Below are positions 33,721-40,906 of a stretch of 44,802 bases of DNA, in pieces. How positions within the stretch are numbered: position 1 is the stretch's first letter; each line of letters begins with the position of its first letter. Source of the DNA: Verrucomicrobiota bacterium (GTDB lineage: Bacteria; Verrucomicrobiota; Verrucomicrobiia; Limisphaerales; UBA8199); contig JARKQH010000290.1 of the NCBI GenBank assembly GCA_029974925.1, positions 1 to 44,802 of the forward strand, in the 5' to 3' direction. The position numbers and the translations under genes are program-made. The notes below the pieces were generated by a model, which was not told where the DNA came from, did not search any database, and saw only the letters and a list, made by a program, of their open reading frames with translations.

Positions 33721-35829
33721 TCAGAATATTCGTTTGAGGCGGACAAAGAGCAAATGCTTTTGCCGTTCCTGTTGGTCGAGGTACAGCTCGTAGTCGTAAT
33801 CGTACCCCACATTCAGGGTGGTGCGGCCAATCACGTAACGGAGCGAAGGCCGGAGAGTCGCCAGAATCTGTTTCGGACCCAAACCCCGGCGGTAAGCGAC
33901 CCCGGCGTCGGCGTCCAGGCCAAGGCGGCGGGTCAGGGCGCGGCGGTAACGGGTGGTGAAGCGGTAGTCTTCCTCGGTCCGGTTGAGGCTAGTAAAGTCC
34001 GTGAGCGTTTCAGTGAAGTCCAGGTTTAGAGAGGACACGTCATCCGGCCGAAACATGAAGGACTGGAAGAGGCGGGTGACGTTGTAGTCCGAGTCGGTTG
34101 AATCGTAGATTTGGTATTCGGCACCGGCGCGGAACCAGCGCCAGTTGAAATCCGTGCCGACGGTGTAGGTGCTGTATTCCTGGATGCGGAGGTCAGCAGG
34201 GGCGTTGTTCTCGTTGACGCTGACGCGGCCGTAGAGGCCCAGGAGGTTTTTCCAGAGATCGAACCGAATGTGAAAGAGGGTCGTGAGGGTTTCATAGCTG
34301 CCCGGGGGCGTAATGTCGCTCTGGTAATCCACCACCACGGCGGGAGGGATGGGTTCGCCGATGGGCCGGAGCCAGACGATGGCGGTGCGGGAGCCGCGGG
34401 GCTCGACGAGGTAATGGAAGCCGTTGAAGAAGGTGCGCAGGGGATCGTCCGGGTCGCGGACCACGATGGTGGCGGTGAGGACGTTGGGGAATTCGAGGAG
34501 GAAGCTCCACGGGCCGGCGCCGGGCTCGCCGGCGGCGGTGACGGTGTGCCGCTCGTTTTGGATGGTGCGAAAGTCGCCGGTGTTTTCCTGTTCGTTATGG
34601 TCCAGGAACACGGAGGCGCCGAGGCGCAGATGATGCTCGTCGGTGAGGCGCTTGGTATAGACCTCGGAGATGCCGCCGCCAACGCGGGTGATGGAGCTGG
34701 AGCTGGCGGCATCCGAGCTTTGGGCGTCCGACCCGCGAACAATCAGGCTGGAGCCCAGGCTTTCGTAAAGCTGATGCGAGAGGGTGCCCTGCCCGTTGAA
34801 ATTGTCCGAGGTGAAGGGGCCGGTTTCGAAATGGTCATAGGTCAGGTCGTATTGGCTGCGGAGGTTGGGGCGGTGTTCGGCGCTGAAGCCGAGGTTGCCA
34901 ATGTACTCGTCGCTGGTTTCGAAGGTGGTATCGCGTTTGACCATGCTGGCGCTGGCGTGGAGGCGGTATTGATCCGCCGCGCCGAACCGTTCGTTGTCGC
35001 CAATGGAAACGGCGTGATCGGTTCCGTCGCTGAGGGAGGGGCCGTCGGCGCGGCTGTAATGATTGAGGCTGTAGCTGAGGAGGCTGTCGCCCCGGTCGCG
35101 GCGGTGGCGCAATTCCAGATTGGCATTATCCTCGTCAATCACCGTTTCCTGGGTGACATCCACGGTATTGGTTTGGGGGACGAAAACGGGTGTTCCGCCG
35201 ATCCACACCGGCACCAGGACGACCTGGTTGATCGGGTAACGGCTCGACCCGTTTTCGCCCCGGTGCTGATAGCCGGCGGTAAACAGCCAGGGTTCGTGGT
35301 CCCACACCAGCCGCCCGCCGTAGCGCCAGCTTTCGACCAGGGTGCGGGTGAAGAAATCGTTATCCCGGTAGGAATGATCGTAGCTGGCGAAGGCGGAAGC
35401 GTTGAAGGGTTTGTCCGCCAGGAAGAGCAGCTCGGTGGAAAAACTGCCGAGGTACTGCCACTCGCGAGTGGTGGTGGAGGCGCCGCTGCGTACTTTGTAT
35501 TCCGAGTAGCCAAAGGCGCCATCCGTGCGGAGGAAATACTGGAGGAGGTTGGGATGATAGACGGAGCCATTGGCATTGAGGCTGAGGGAAGGCCCGGCAA
35601 AAAGCCGTTGGTAACTGACGGTGGCGCCGGAATTTTCCACGCGGGTTTGCTGGTAATTTCCCTCGGCGTACACGCCGGCGCTGACCTCGGAGAGGCGGAA
35701 CGTGAACCACTGGGGTTCGATGTAGCGGGGCTGGTAACGGGCCTGGGCGAAGGCGCAGGGGCTGGCGCCCGCCGCCACCCAGAGCAGAAACAACCAGAAC
35801 CGCGCGCTGTGCATGGGTCTGAGCATCAT
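33721..35829 (-). CDS. Outer-membrane beta-barrel of porin-cytochrome conduit (MtrB/OmbB-like role)
   Basis: From the ATG at 35829 (overlapping the upstream stop as ATGA) the product is 702 residues; ATGs at 35826 and 35814 are alternatives, the last placing the signal peptide MHSARFWLFLLWVAAGASPC right at the start. The mature part is a series of alternating polar/aromatic strands with Asp/Asn/Gly-rich loops, for example YGGRLVWDHEPWLFTAGYQH and RTTLNVGYDYDYELYLDQQ, and ends ...LLFVRLKRIF, where a terminal Phe is the usual BamA recognition signal. There is no Cys in the mature protein. I cannot count strands exactly; size is similar to MtrB and OmbB barrels, which sheathe a multihaem cytochrome through the outer membrane. 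Sequence is not recognisably MtrB, so the functional call rests on fold and position between multihaem cytochromes. Confidence 0.85.
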   Translation of the reverse strand: MMLRPMHSARFWLFLLWVAAGASPCAFAQARYQPRYIEPQWFTFRLSEVSAGVYAEGNYQQTRVENSGATVSYQRLFAGPSLSLNANGSVYHPNLLQYFLRTDGAFGYSEYKVRSGASTTTREWQYLGSFSTELLFLADKPFNASAFASYDHSYRDNDFFTRTLVESWRYGGRLVWDHEPWLFTAGYQHRGENGSSRYPINQVVLVPVWIGGTPVFVPQTNTVDVTQETVIDEDNANLELRHRRDRGDSLLSYSLNHYSRADGPSLSDGTDHAVSIGDNERFGAADQYRLHASASMVKRDTTFETSDEYIGNLGFSAEHRPNLRSQYDLTYDHFETGPFTSDNFNGQGTLSHQLYESLGSSLIVRGSDAQSSDAASSSSITRVGGGISEVYTKRLTDEHHLRLGASVFLDHNEQENTGDFRTIQNERHTVTAAGEPGAGPWSFLLEFPNVLTATIVVRDPDDPLRTFFNGFHYLVEPRGSRTAIVWLRPIGEPIPPAVVVDYQSDITPPGSYETLTTLFHIRFDLWKNLLGLYGRVSVNENNAPADLRIQEYSTYTVGTDFNWRWFRAGAEYQIYDSTDSDYNVTRLFQSFMFRPDDVSSLNLDFTETLTDFTSLNRTEEDYRFTTRYRRALTRRLGLDADAGVAYRRGLGPKQILATLRPSLRYVIGRTTLNVGYDYDYELYLDQQERQKHLLFVRLKRIF

Positions 35830-37208
35830 TTGGGGGATTCGCCTGGCGGAGCGGCCGGAGGTTTGGCCCCGGGCTTGAGGAACAACTTTTCGGCCCCGGC
35901 GTGGGGGTCGTGGCACGTCGAGCAGCCTTGGCCAGCCGGGGCTTTGGCATGCGCTTCGACGGCCGCCATGTCTTTCTCCTCGTGACACTCGAAGCAAACC
36001 TGCCGGGCATCCTTGAGCAACAGGGCCGGCTCGGCGGCGTGGTGCGGGGCATGGCAGGAGGCGCATTCGCCGTTGGCGGCGGGATCATGCTTGAAAGCGG
36101 CCTTTTCGATGGCTTGTTGCAGGTCTTCGTGGCACTCGAAGCACAGCTTGCCGTCCGGCTTCGCGAGCAGGCCTTTCAGCTCGGCCTGATGCGGCTGGTG
36201 ACAGGAGGAGCATTCGCCGTTCTCGGCCGGTTGATGCTTCACCTTGGCGGCCTGAAGCTGCTGCTGAACGTCCTCGTGGCACTCGAAGCACAGCTTGCCG
36301 TCCGGCTTCGCAAGCAGGCCTTTCAGCTCGGCCTGATGCGGCTGGTGACAGGAGGAGCATTCGCCGTTTTCGGCCGGTTGATGCTTCACCTTGGCAGCCT
36401 GAAGCTGCTGCTGAACATCCTCGTGGCACTCGAAGCACAATTGCCCGTCGGGCTTGAGCAGCAGCTTGGGCTGGTCGGCGAAGTGCGGATTGTGGCACGA
36501 GCTGCATTCGCCATTGTCTGCCGGCTGGTGTTTGACCTTGGCGGCCTGAAGGCTCTGCTGGATATCCTCATGGCATTCGAAGCACAATTTATCCTCCGCC
36601 CGGGTCAGCAGCCCCTTGAATTCCGACCCATGGGCCAGGTGACAGGAGTGGCACTCGCCGTTCTCGACCGGCTGGTGCTTTGCTTTGGCCTGGGCAGGAA
36701 ACGGGTCATGACATTCGGCACACAAGGCGGCGCCGGTCAGGTGCAGCATGTGGGGATTGGCCGATCCGTGGGGATCGTGGCAGCCGGTGCATTCGCCGTT
36801 TTCGGCGGGTTGATGTTTGACCTTAAGGGCGGTCAGGAAATTGTCGTGGCATCCAAAGCAGATTTGGGTCTGCGGTCCCTTCATTTTCACCGAGAAGCGC
36901 GAGACATGGCACTCGGTGCAGTTTTTGTCCTCATAAGGAGGATGGGGGGTGAAGGCGTGCACGACCGGGACGGGGGCCGGGGCCGGGGCAGCCTCCGGCA
37001 TCGCCAGCGGCCGGCCATCCTCGTCGTATTGCACACGGGCTGGAGCGTTGGTGGCGCCCGGAGCCGGGACGCCGTCGAAGAAGAAGGTCAGCCAGCGATG
37101 CTTGGTTTGGGTACTGCAGCCGACCAGCAGCCCAACGCCGAGGAGCACGATCCAGAACCCCGGCCGCGGCGGTCGTTTTCGATGGGGCGCGTCAGGTGCG
37201 GCGGGCAT
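35826..37208 (-). CDS. Pentadecahaem (15 CXXCH) cytochrome lipoprotein built of 49-residue repeats
   Basis: The 460-residue product has an N-terminal helix with lipobox (L28-V29-G30-C31), then HRWLTFFFDGVP, a motif I associate with multihaem proteins of this type, and a Pro/Ala linker. Fifteen CXXCH motifs follow (C97, 117, 140, 163, 186, 209, 235, 258, 284, 307, 333, 356, 382, 405, 429), alternating 23 and 26 residues apart over most of the length. The repeating unit carries two haems (CFECHED...KVKHQPAENGECSSCHxPH...LLxKPDGKL), the 'doubled CXXCH' pattern. Extra conserved His in KHQP probably serve as second axial ligands. It is encoded directly upstream of the barrel with a 4-nt overlap and would be the lipid-anchored electron wire of the conduit; whether it faces the periplasm or the outside cannot be told. 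Confidence 0.93.
   Translation of the reverse strand: MPAAPDAPHRKRPPRPGFWIVLLGVGLLVGCSTQTKHRWLTFFFDGVPAPGATNAPARVQYDEDGRPLAMPEAAPAPAPVPVVHAFTPHPPYEDKNCTECHVSRFSVKMKGPQTQICFGCHDNFLTALKVKHQPAENGECTGCHDPHGSANPHMLHLTGAALCAECHDPFPAQAKAKHQPVENGECHSCHLAHGSEFKGLLTRAEDKLCFECHEDIQQSLQAAKVKHQPADNGECSSCHNPHFADQPKLLLKPDGQLCFECHEDVQQQLQAAKVKHQPAENGECSSCHQPHQAELKGLLAKPDGKLCFECHEDVQQQLQAAKVKHQPAENGECSSCHQPHQAELKGLLAKPDGKLCFECHEDLQQAIEKAAFKHDPAANGECASCHAPHHAAEPALLLKDARQVCFECHEEKDMAAVEAHAKAPAGQGCSTCHDPHAGAEKLFLKPGAKPPAAPPGESPK
36128..36568 (-). repeat. 147-bp in-frame tandem repeat inside the 15-haem gene
   Basis: Three consecutive 147-nt units start at 36128, 36275 and 36422 (each beginning at the CGTGGCACTCGAAG that encodes CFECH on the minus strand). 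A related copy begins at 36569 with CATGGCATTCGAAG. The first two are nearly identical in DNA, including at silent positions, which indicates recent duplication or gene conversion. Each unit codes 49 residues with two haem sites, so copy-number change would alter haem number by two without a frameshift. Confidence 0.9.
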
Positions 37209-37253
37209 GTTTAGAGGGAAACGGAATCGCGCTGAAGCGGTTGAATAACGGGG

Positions 37254-38327
37254 TTAGCGTTTCTTGAGGAAGCCATAAACGCTGACTTTGTTCGGGCCGG
37301 CCTGGTTGGTGACCAGGATAAGGTACTCCAGCTTCTGGCCGGGGGCGACGTACTTCTGAAACAAGCCCAGGTTGTCATAGTCAATGGCCAGACCAGCGGG
37401 CAGGTATAGAGCCGCCGGCCCGCTGGACCGGGGTTCGCCGAACCACATCAGGAGACGGCCCTCGGGATCAAAGACCTGGGCGACCGGGGCGGCGGCGTCA
37501 ATCACGTAGCAACGATTCTGCCGGTCCACGCCGATGCCTTTGGGCATGGCAAAACGTCCCGGGGTCACGCCCAGCTCGCCGAAGGTCTGCAGGTGGTTGC
37601 CCTGCGCATCGTAAACTTTGACGGCGAAACCGCCCGTATCGCTGACGTAGATGCGGCCATCGTCGCCAATCGCCAGGTTGGTGGGCTGGAACAGGCGCTT
37701 TTGGTCGTCGAGGTCCAGCGTCGGGAAGGTTCGCAGGAGCTGGCGCGAGGCCTTGTCGTAAACGCGTACGCAGCGCCCTTTCAAATCGGTCAGGTAAAGC
37801 CGGTCGCCGGCCAGCGCGATGCCGCAGGGTTTCATCTCGTCCTTCACCCCAATGGCACCCAGATAATTGAGGTTTTTGTCAAAGATGAGCACCTGCTCGC
37901 GGCCGGTGTCGGTGATGTACATCGTCCCATCGTCATCCACGGCAATGTTGATGGGAACCTTGAAGGCACCCGCGCCGACCGGTTTGAGATAGCGCATTTT
38001 TCGGGCAGCCAAATCCGCGATGCTCACGTTCACCGCCTGGGTGTCACAGACATAGATCTTGCCCTTCTTGATCGTGATGCCGTAAGGCTTGATGATCGGG
38101 CGGTAAACCCGCTCCTTGCCAACCACGAAGTCGCTGAACTTGCCGCGGGCGCCCAGCTCGGATTCCGAGCCGTAACTCATCAGGTATTGTATCCGGGGTT
38201 CGTCAGGCGGAGGGGGGAACACCACGTAGTTTGCCGGCGCTGGTTTGCGGGCGGCGCAGCCCGCAGCCAGGAGCAGCACCGCCAGAGGCCAGAACCCACG
38301 ACGCAAGGCTTTAGAGATCGTCGTCAT
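37254..38327 (-). CDS. NHL-like six-bladed beta-propeller lipoprotein (upstream copy)
   Basis: The 357-residue product carries a signal with lipobox (LLLAAGC, C24), then PANYVVFPPPPDEPRIQYL and about six propeller blades, such as PINIAVDDDGTMYITDTGREQVLIFDKNLNYLGAIG and PTNLAIGDDGRIYVSDTGGFAVKVYDAQGNHLQTFG. The PPPP..EPRIQYL opening is common to NHL lipoproteins found next to multihaem cytochromes. It is more diverged from the downstream propeller than a recent duplicate would be. The ATG at 38327 has GGGTGA a few nt upstream. Its stop lies 45 nt before the 15-haem lipoprotein start. Location is probably the periplasmic or outer face of the outer membrane. There are no haem motifs; a structural or assembly role is inferred. 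Confidence 0.9.
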   Translation of the reverse strand: MTTISKALRRGFWPLAVLLLAAGCAARKPAPANYVVFPPPPDEPRIQYLMSYGSESELGARGKFSDFVVGKERVYRPIIKPYGITIKKGKIYVCDTQAVNVSIADLAARKMRYLKPVGAGAFKVPINIAVDDDGTMYITDTGREQVLIFDKNLNYLGAIGVKDEMKPCGIALAGDRLYLTDLKGRCVRVYDKASRQLLRTFPTLDLDDQKRLFQPTNLAIGDDGRIYVSDTGGFAVKVYDAQGNHLQTFGELGVTPGRFAMPKGIGVDRQNRCYVIDAAAPVAQVFDPEGRLLMWFGEPRSSGPAALYLPAGLAIDYDNLGLFQKYVAPGQKLEYLILVTNQAGPNKVSVYGFLKKR

Positions 38328-38640
38328 AGATCACCCATTCGTGTTCAGTCAGCTTCTCCAAGGGCGCAATCCGCCATGCCAGCACGCAAGTCGCCGTTGC
38401 ACCGTAACTTTCACGCGCGCAGGATGCTAAGGCAGCGGTCGGGCGACAACACCGTTGTTGTTTGAGACTTCGCATTTTTTGGTTTGCGGACCGCTGGCGG
38501 CCCAGCCCTGTCAGCGTCGGGATTCTAGCGGGCCAGCCTTTGGCGCGCATCAAAAAAGGCAAAAAAAGCGAAGCACCGCCTCCCCACGCTTGTGAGGCCG
38601 CCTGCCGTCGCATCCGAAAGGGAACGGCGAGTCGAGGCCG
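38328..38640 (-). other. Leader region of the porin-cytochrome genes, possible small ORF
   Basis: The 313-nt stretch lies between the terminator of the tetrahaem gene and the upstream propeller gene, so it should contain the promoter for the propeller/15-haem/barrel/12-haem unit. A minus-strand frame ending at 38311 overlaps the propeller start by 17 nt. Its last residues read LEKLTEHEWVIYDDDL, which is more protein-like than random shadow sequence, but no start with a ribosome site is evident. I do not annotate it as a gene. Confidence 0.35.
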
Positions 38641-38673
38641 AAAACGAAGAGGCCCTGTTACCAGGGCCTCTTC
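38641..38673 (-). terminator. Rho-independent terminator of the tetrahaem cytochrome gene
   Basis: The minus strand forms a perfect 12-bp stem (GAAGAGGCCCTG and its complement) around a 4-nt loop, followed by GTTTT. It starts 19 nt past the stop at 38692. It separates the tetrahaem gene from the conduit genes, so the tetrahaem protein can be made in a different amount from the rest. Confidence 0.9.
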
Positions 38674-38691
38674 TCGGTGAGTAAACGGTGG

Positions 38692-39420
38692 TTACTTGAT
38701 GTGGCAGGTGCGGCAGATCAAGCTGCCCCGGCCTTGGGCATCCGAGCCGGTAATCTTCATGAGAATGCCGCTCGAAGGCGCCGAGCCAATGAGCTTGTGA
38801 ACATCATGGCAGGAGGAGCACTGCATTTTGCCACCGACCAGCAAGGCTTCATCAATCGTCTTGCCGGTGAGGCTGGTGCCGCTCCAGCTCGCCGGCACCG
38901 GGGCGGTCTGGACCGTGAGGGCGGTCTTGGGATCGCCGATTTTGTAGGTGCTGGGGTTTTCGAGCCCGCCGTCCAACAACGCCAGACTGGCATCGTAGGT
39001 AAACGAGATCGGGTGGGTGGTATGGAGGTCCGGACCGATCTGGGCCGCCGGATCAATCATCACCGCCGCGCCGTTGGTGCCGCTGAGCGAGGCGTTGATG
39101 GCGACCGTGCCATCGTGGCAGCTCAAGCACGCCAGCGAACTGCCGTTGGGCGACCCGGGACGGGCGGCCTGGAAGGTTGGACTATCGTACATGACGAAGG
39201 GACCGGACGAGGTCGCGTGGACCCACAACGGAACGATCTGCGCGTCATCGGTATGATGCGCCGCATGGCAGGGAGAGCAGACGCCGGACCGGGTATTCCA
39301 GGTATTGTTGGTTCCGGAGAAGTCGTGAACCGACCCTTCGATACCCTTGTTGACCGCCGCCTGCGAGAGGAGGGGCAGGGAAAGTGCCACCCCAACCAGG
39401 AGGAGTTTTAGTTTTCTCAT
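38692..39420 (-). CDS. Exported tetrahaem c-type cytochrome, candidate OmcE-like electron carrier or filament subunit
   Basis: The ATG at 39420 gives a signal peptide (MRKLKLLLVGVALSLPLLSQAA) and a mature protein of ~220 residues with CXXCH at C48, C98, C201 and C236. In-frame codons continue upstream to 39591 but are not protein-like. Conserved context includes SVHDFSG, PLWVHA, GSSLACLSCHDGTVA, HPISFTYDASLALLDGG and MQCSSCHDVH. The long gap between haems 2 and 3 (103 residues), four haems and mature size resemble my recollection of Geobacter OmcE, whose subunits polymerise into cytochrome nanowires; no comparison was run. A periplasmic shuttle is the alternative. Own terminator and 177-nt upstream spacer suggest separate regulation. 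The same haem pattern recurs at the N-terminus of the 12-haem cytochrome. Confidence 0.88.
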   Translation of the reverse strand: MRKLKLLLVGVALSLPLLSQAAVNKGIEGSVHDFSGTNNTWNTRSGVCSPCHAAHHTDDAQIVPLWVHATSSGPFVMYDSPTFQAARPGSPNGSSLACLSCHDGTVAINASLSGTNGAAVMIDPAAQIGPDLHTTHPISFTYDASLALLDGGLENPSTYKIGDPKTALTVQTAPVPASWSGTSLTGKTIDEALLVGGKMQCSSCHDVHKLIGSAPSSGILMKITGSDAQGRGSLICRTCHIK

Positions 39421-39597
39421 ACTACTTTCTACTAGCACGTGCTGTGTGTTTGTTACTGTCGGCAGGCGGCACCAGCTTAGTGCCGCCTTCACACGGCCTC
39501 GACCGGAGACCGTGCGTTTCCACGAGATCAGACCGCCAGCGAGCTCGCCGGCCGGTCCATTCGTTGAAAGTGTTGGGATGCGGGCCATCATGGGGGA

Positions 39598-40674
39598 TCA
39601 GGCTTGGGCAGGCGCAACGTCCCACGCGGGGGGCGACACGGGGGCGCGGACGCCGCCGGGGATGGAGGGAGCATCAAAGCGCTGCATCAGTTCGCGGGCG
39701 CTCTGCTGAATGATGGTGTGGCAACGGGCCAGCTCCTGTTCACGGAGCCGGACGTTTTCGCGCACGATGGTTTCCAGATGGTCCACGTTGTAAAGGTAAA
39801 CGTTGGGCAAATCCTGCACCTCCGGCGCGACATCGCGGGGGACGGCGATGTCAATAAGGAACAAAGGACGGTTGCGCCGGGCGGCCATCACCGCAGCCAC
39901 TTGATCGCGGTGCAGAATGGTCTGCGGCGCACCTGTGGAGGTGACGACGATGTCCACGCCCGCCATGGCCTCGAGGCAGCCGTCCATCCCGACGGCCCGG
40001 CCGCCGAATTCGTCCGCCAGGAGCCGGGCCCGCTCGGGCGAGCGGTTCGCCACGATCACCGACTGGATACCTTTCTTGGCGAGGTGCCGGATGCAGGCTT
40101 CGCCCATTTTGCCGGCGCCGATGATCATGACGGATTTGTCGGAGAGGTTATGATCGAAAATACGCTCGGCCAGCTCAACGGCAACGCTGCCGACAGAAGT
40201 CGCTCCCCGGCCAATGCAGGTTTCGGTGCGGATGCGTTTGGCGGTCTGCAAGGCGGCCTGGAACAGGCGGTTGGTAATGCGGCCGGTCAGCTTTGCCTCC
40301 TGTGCGGCCAGATAGGCCTGTTTTACCTGTCCCGTGATTTCGGTCTCGCCAATCACCATGGAGTCCAAGCCACCGGCAACCGCGAAAAGATGTTCGACTG
40401 CCTCGATGCCTTCCTTGATATACAGGTACGGGGTAAAATCGAGCTCTGCGGTGCTCAACAACTGAAACAGCCGGTGCGCCTTTCCTTTCGCCCAATTCGT
40501 CACCCCGTAAACCTCGACGCGGTTGCAGGTGGACACCAGCACGACCTCGGACAGGTTTCCGGCCAGCTTGAGCCGGCAACCATGGCAACGCAGGCGCGAA
40601 GCATGAACCGCCAGCCGCTCGCGGATTTCGACGGGCGCGGTTTTGTAGCTTAGGCCGGCGACGAAGAGTTTCAT
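39598..40674 (-). CDS. hemA: Glutamyl-tRNA reductase, short C-terminus
   Basis: HemA reduces glutamyl-tRNA to glutamate-1-semialdehyde with NADPH, the first committed step of haem synthesis by the C5 pathway. The start at 40674 (MKLFVAGLSYKTAPVEIRE) is the family's N-terminus; a GTG 17 codons upstream is unlikely. The catalytic Cys lies in VVLVSTCNRVEVYG; GLDSMVIGETEITGQVKQAY and the Rossmann VMIIGAGKMGE are intact. At 358 residues it is shorter than the usual ~410-430: the C-terminal dimerisation helices stop after ARELMQRFDAPSIP and a Pro-rich tail. Placement among five multihaem cytochrome genes fits a high haem demand. A probable terminator of the gene upstream lies at 40769-40790, so hemA should have its own promoter in the ~100 nt before its start. 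Confidence 0.95.
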   Translation of the reverse strand: MKLFVAGLSYKTAPVEIRERLAVHASRLRCHGCRLKLAGNLSEVVLVSTCNRVEVYGVTNWAKGKAHRLFQLLSTAELDFTPYLYIKEGIEAVEHLFAVAGGLDSMVIGETEITGQVKQAYLAAQEAKLTGRITNRLFQAALQTAKRIRTETCIGRGATSVGSVAVELAERIFDHNLSDKSVMIIGAGKMGEACIRHLAKKGIQSVIVANRSPERARLLADEFGGRAVGMDGCLEAMAGVDIVVTSTGAPQTILHRDQVAAVMAARRNRPLFLIDIAVPRDVAPEVQDLPNVYLYNVDHLETIVRENVRLREQELARCHTIIQQSARELMQRFDAPSIPGGVRAPVSPPAWDVAPAQA

Positions 40675-40768
40675 AGGCGCGGGAGACTGGTGACTGGATG
40701 CAACAATTCTTGCGTTGGTTAACACTAATTCAAGCTATCCATCTGATTTCACGCCCACAAGCCTATGA

Positions 40769-40790
40769 AAAAGCGGTTTTCCCGCTTTTC
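40769..40790 (-). terminator. Probable intrinsic terminator of the CbcL-like gene at 40907
   Basis: The minus strand reads AAAAGCGG-GAAAA-CCGCTTTTT: an 8-bp stem with A/U ends and a run of five T. It is 117 nt past the stop of the cytochrome b/c gene, a little far, but no better candidate lies between. Confidence 0.65.
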
Positions 40791-40906
40791 GCGGGTTGGC
40801 AATAACTTTGCATTTTTTGCCATGCCGGTTCAATAGCAGCAAAATACAATCTAATCCCGCAAAACTTCTGAGTGAGAAAAGGTGGTTTTCCTGCTCGAGG
40901 CCTGGC

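Noticed and set aside
40868-40888. GAAAA/TTTTC inverted repeat just after the CbcL-like gene as terminator
   Set aside because: The stem is only five A-T pairs; the hairpin at 40769-40790 is stronger.
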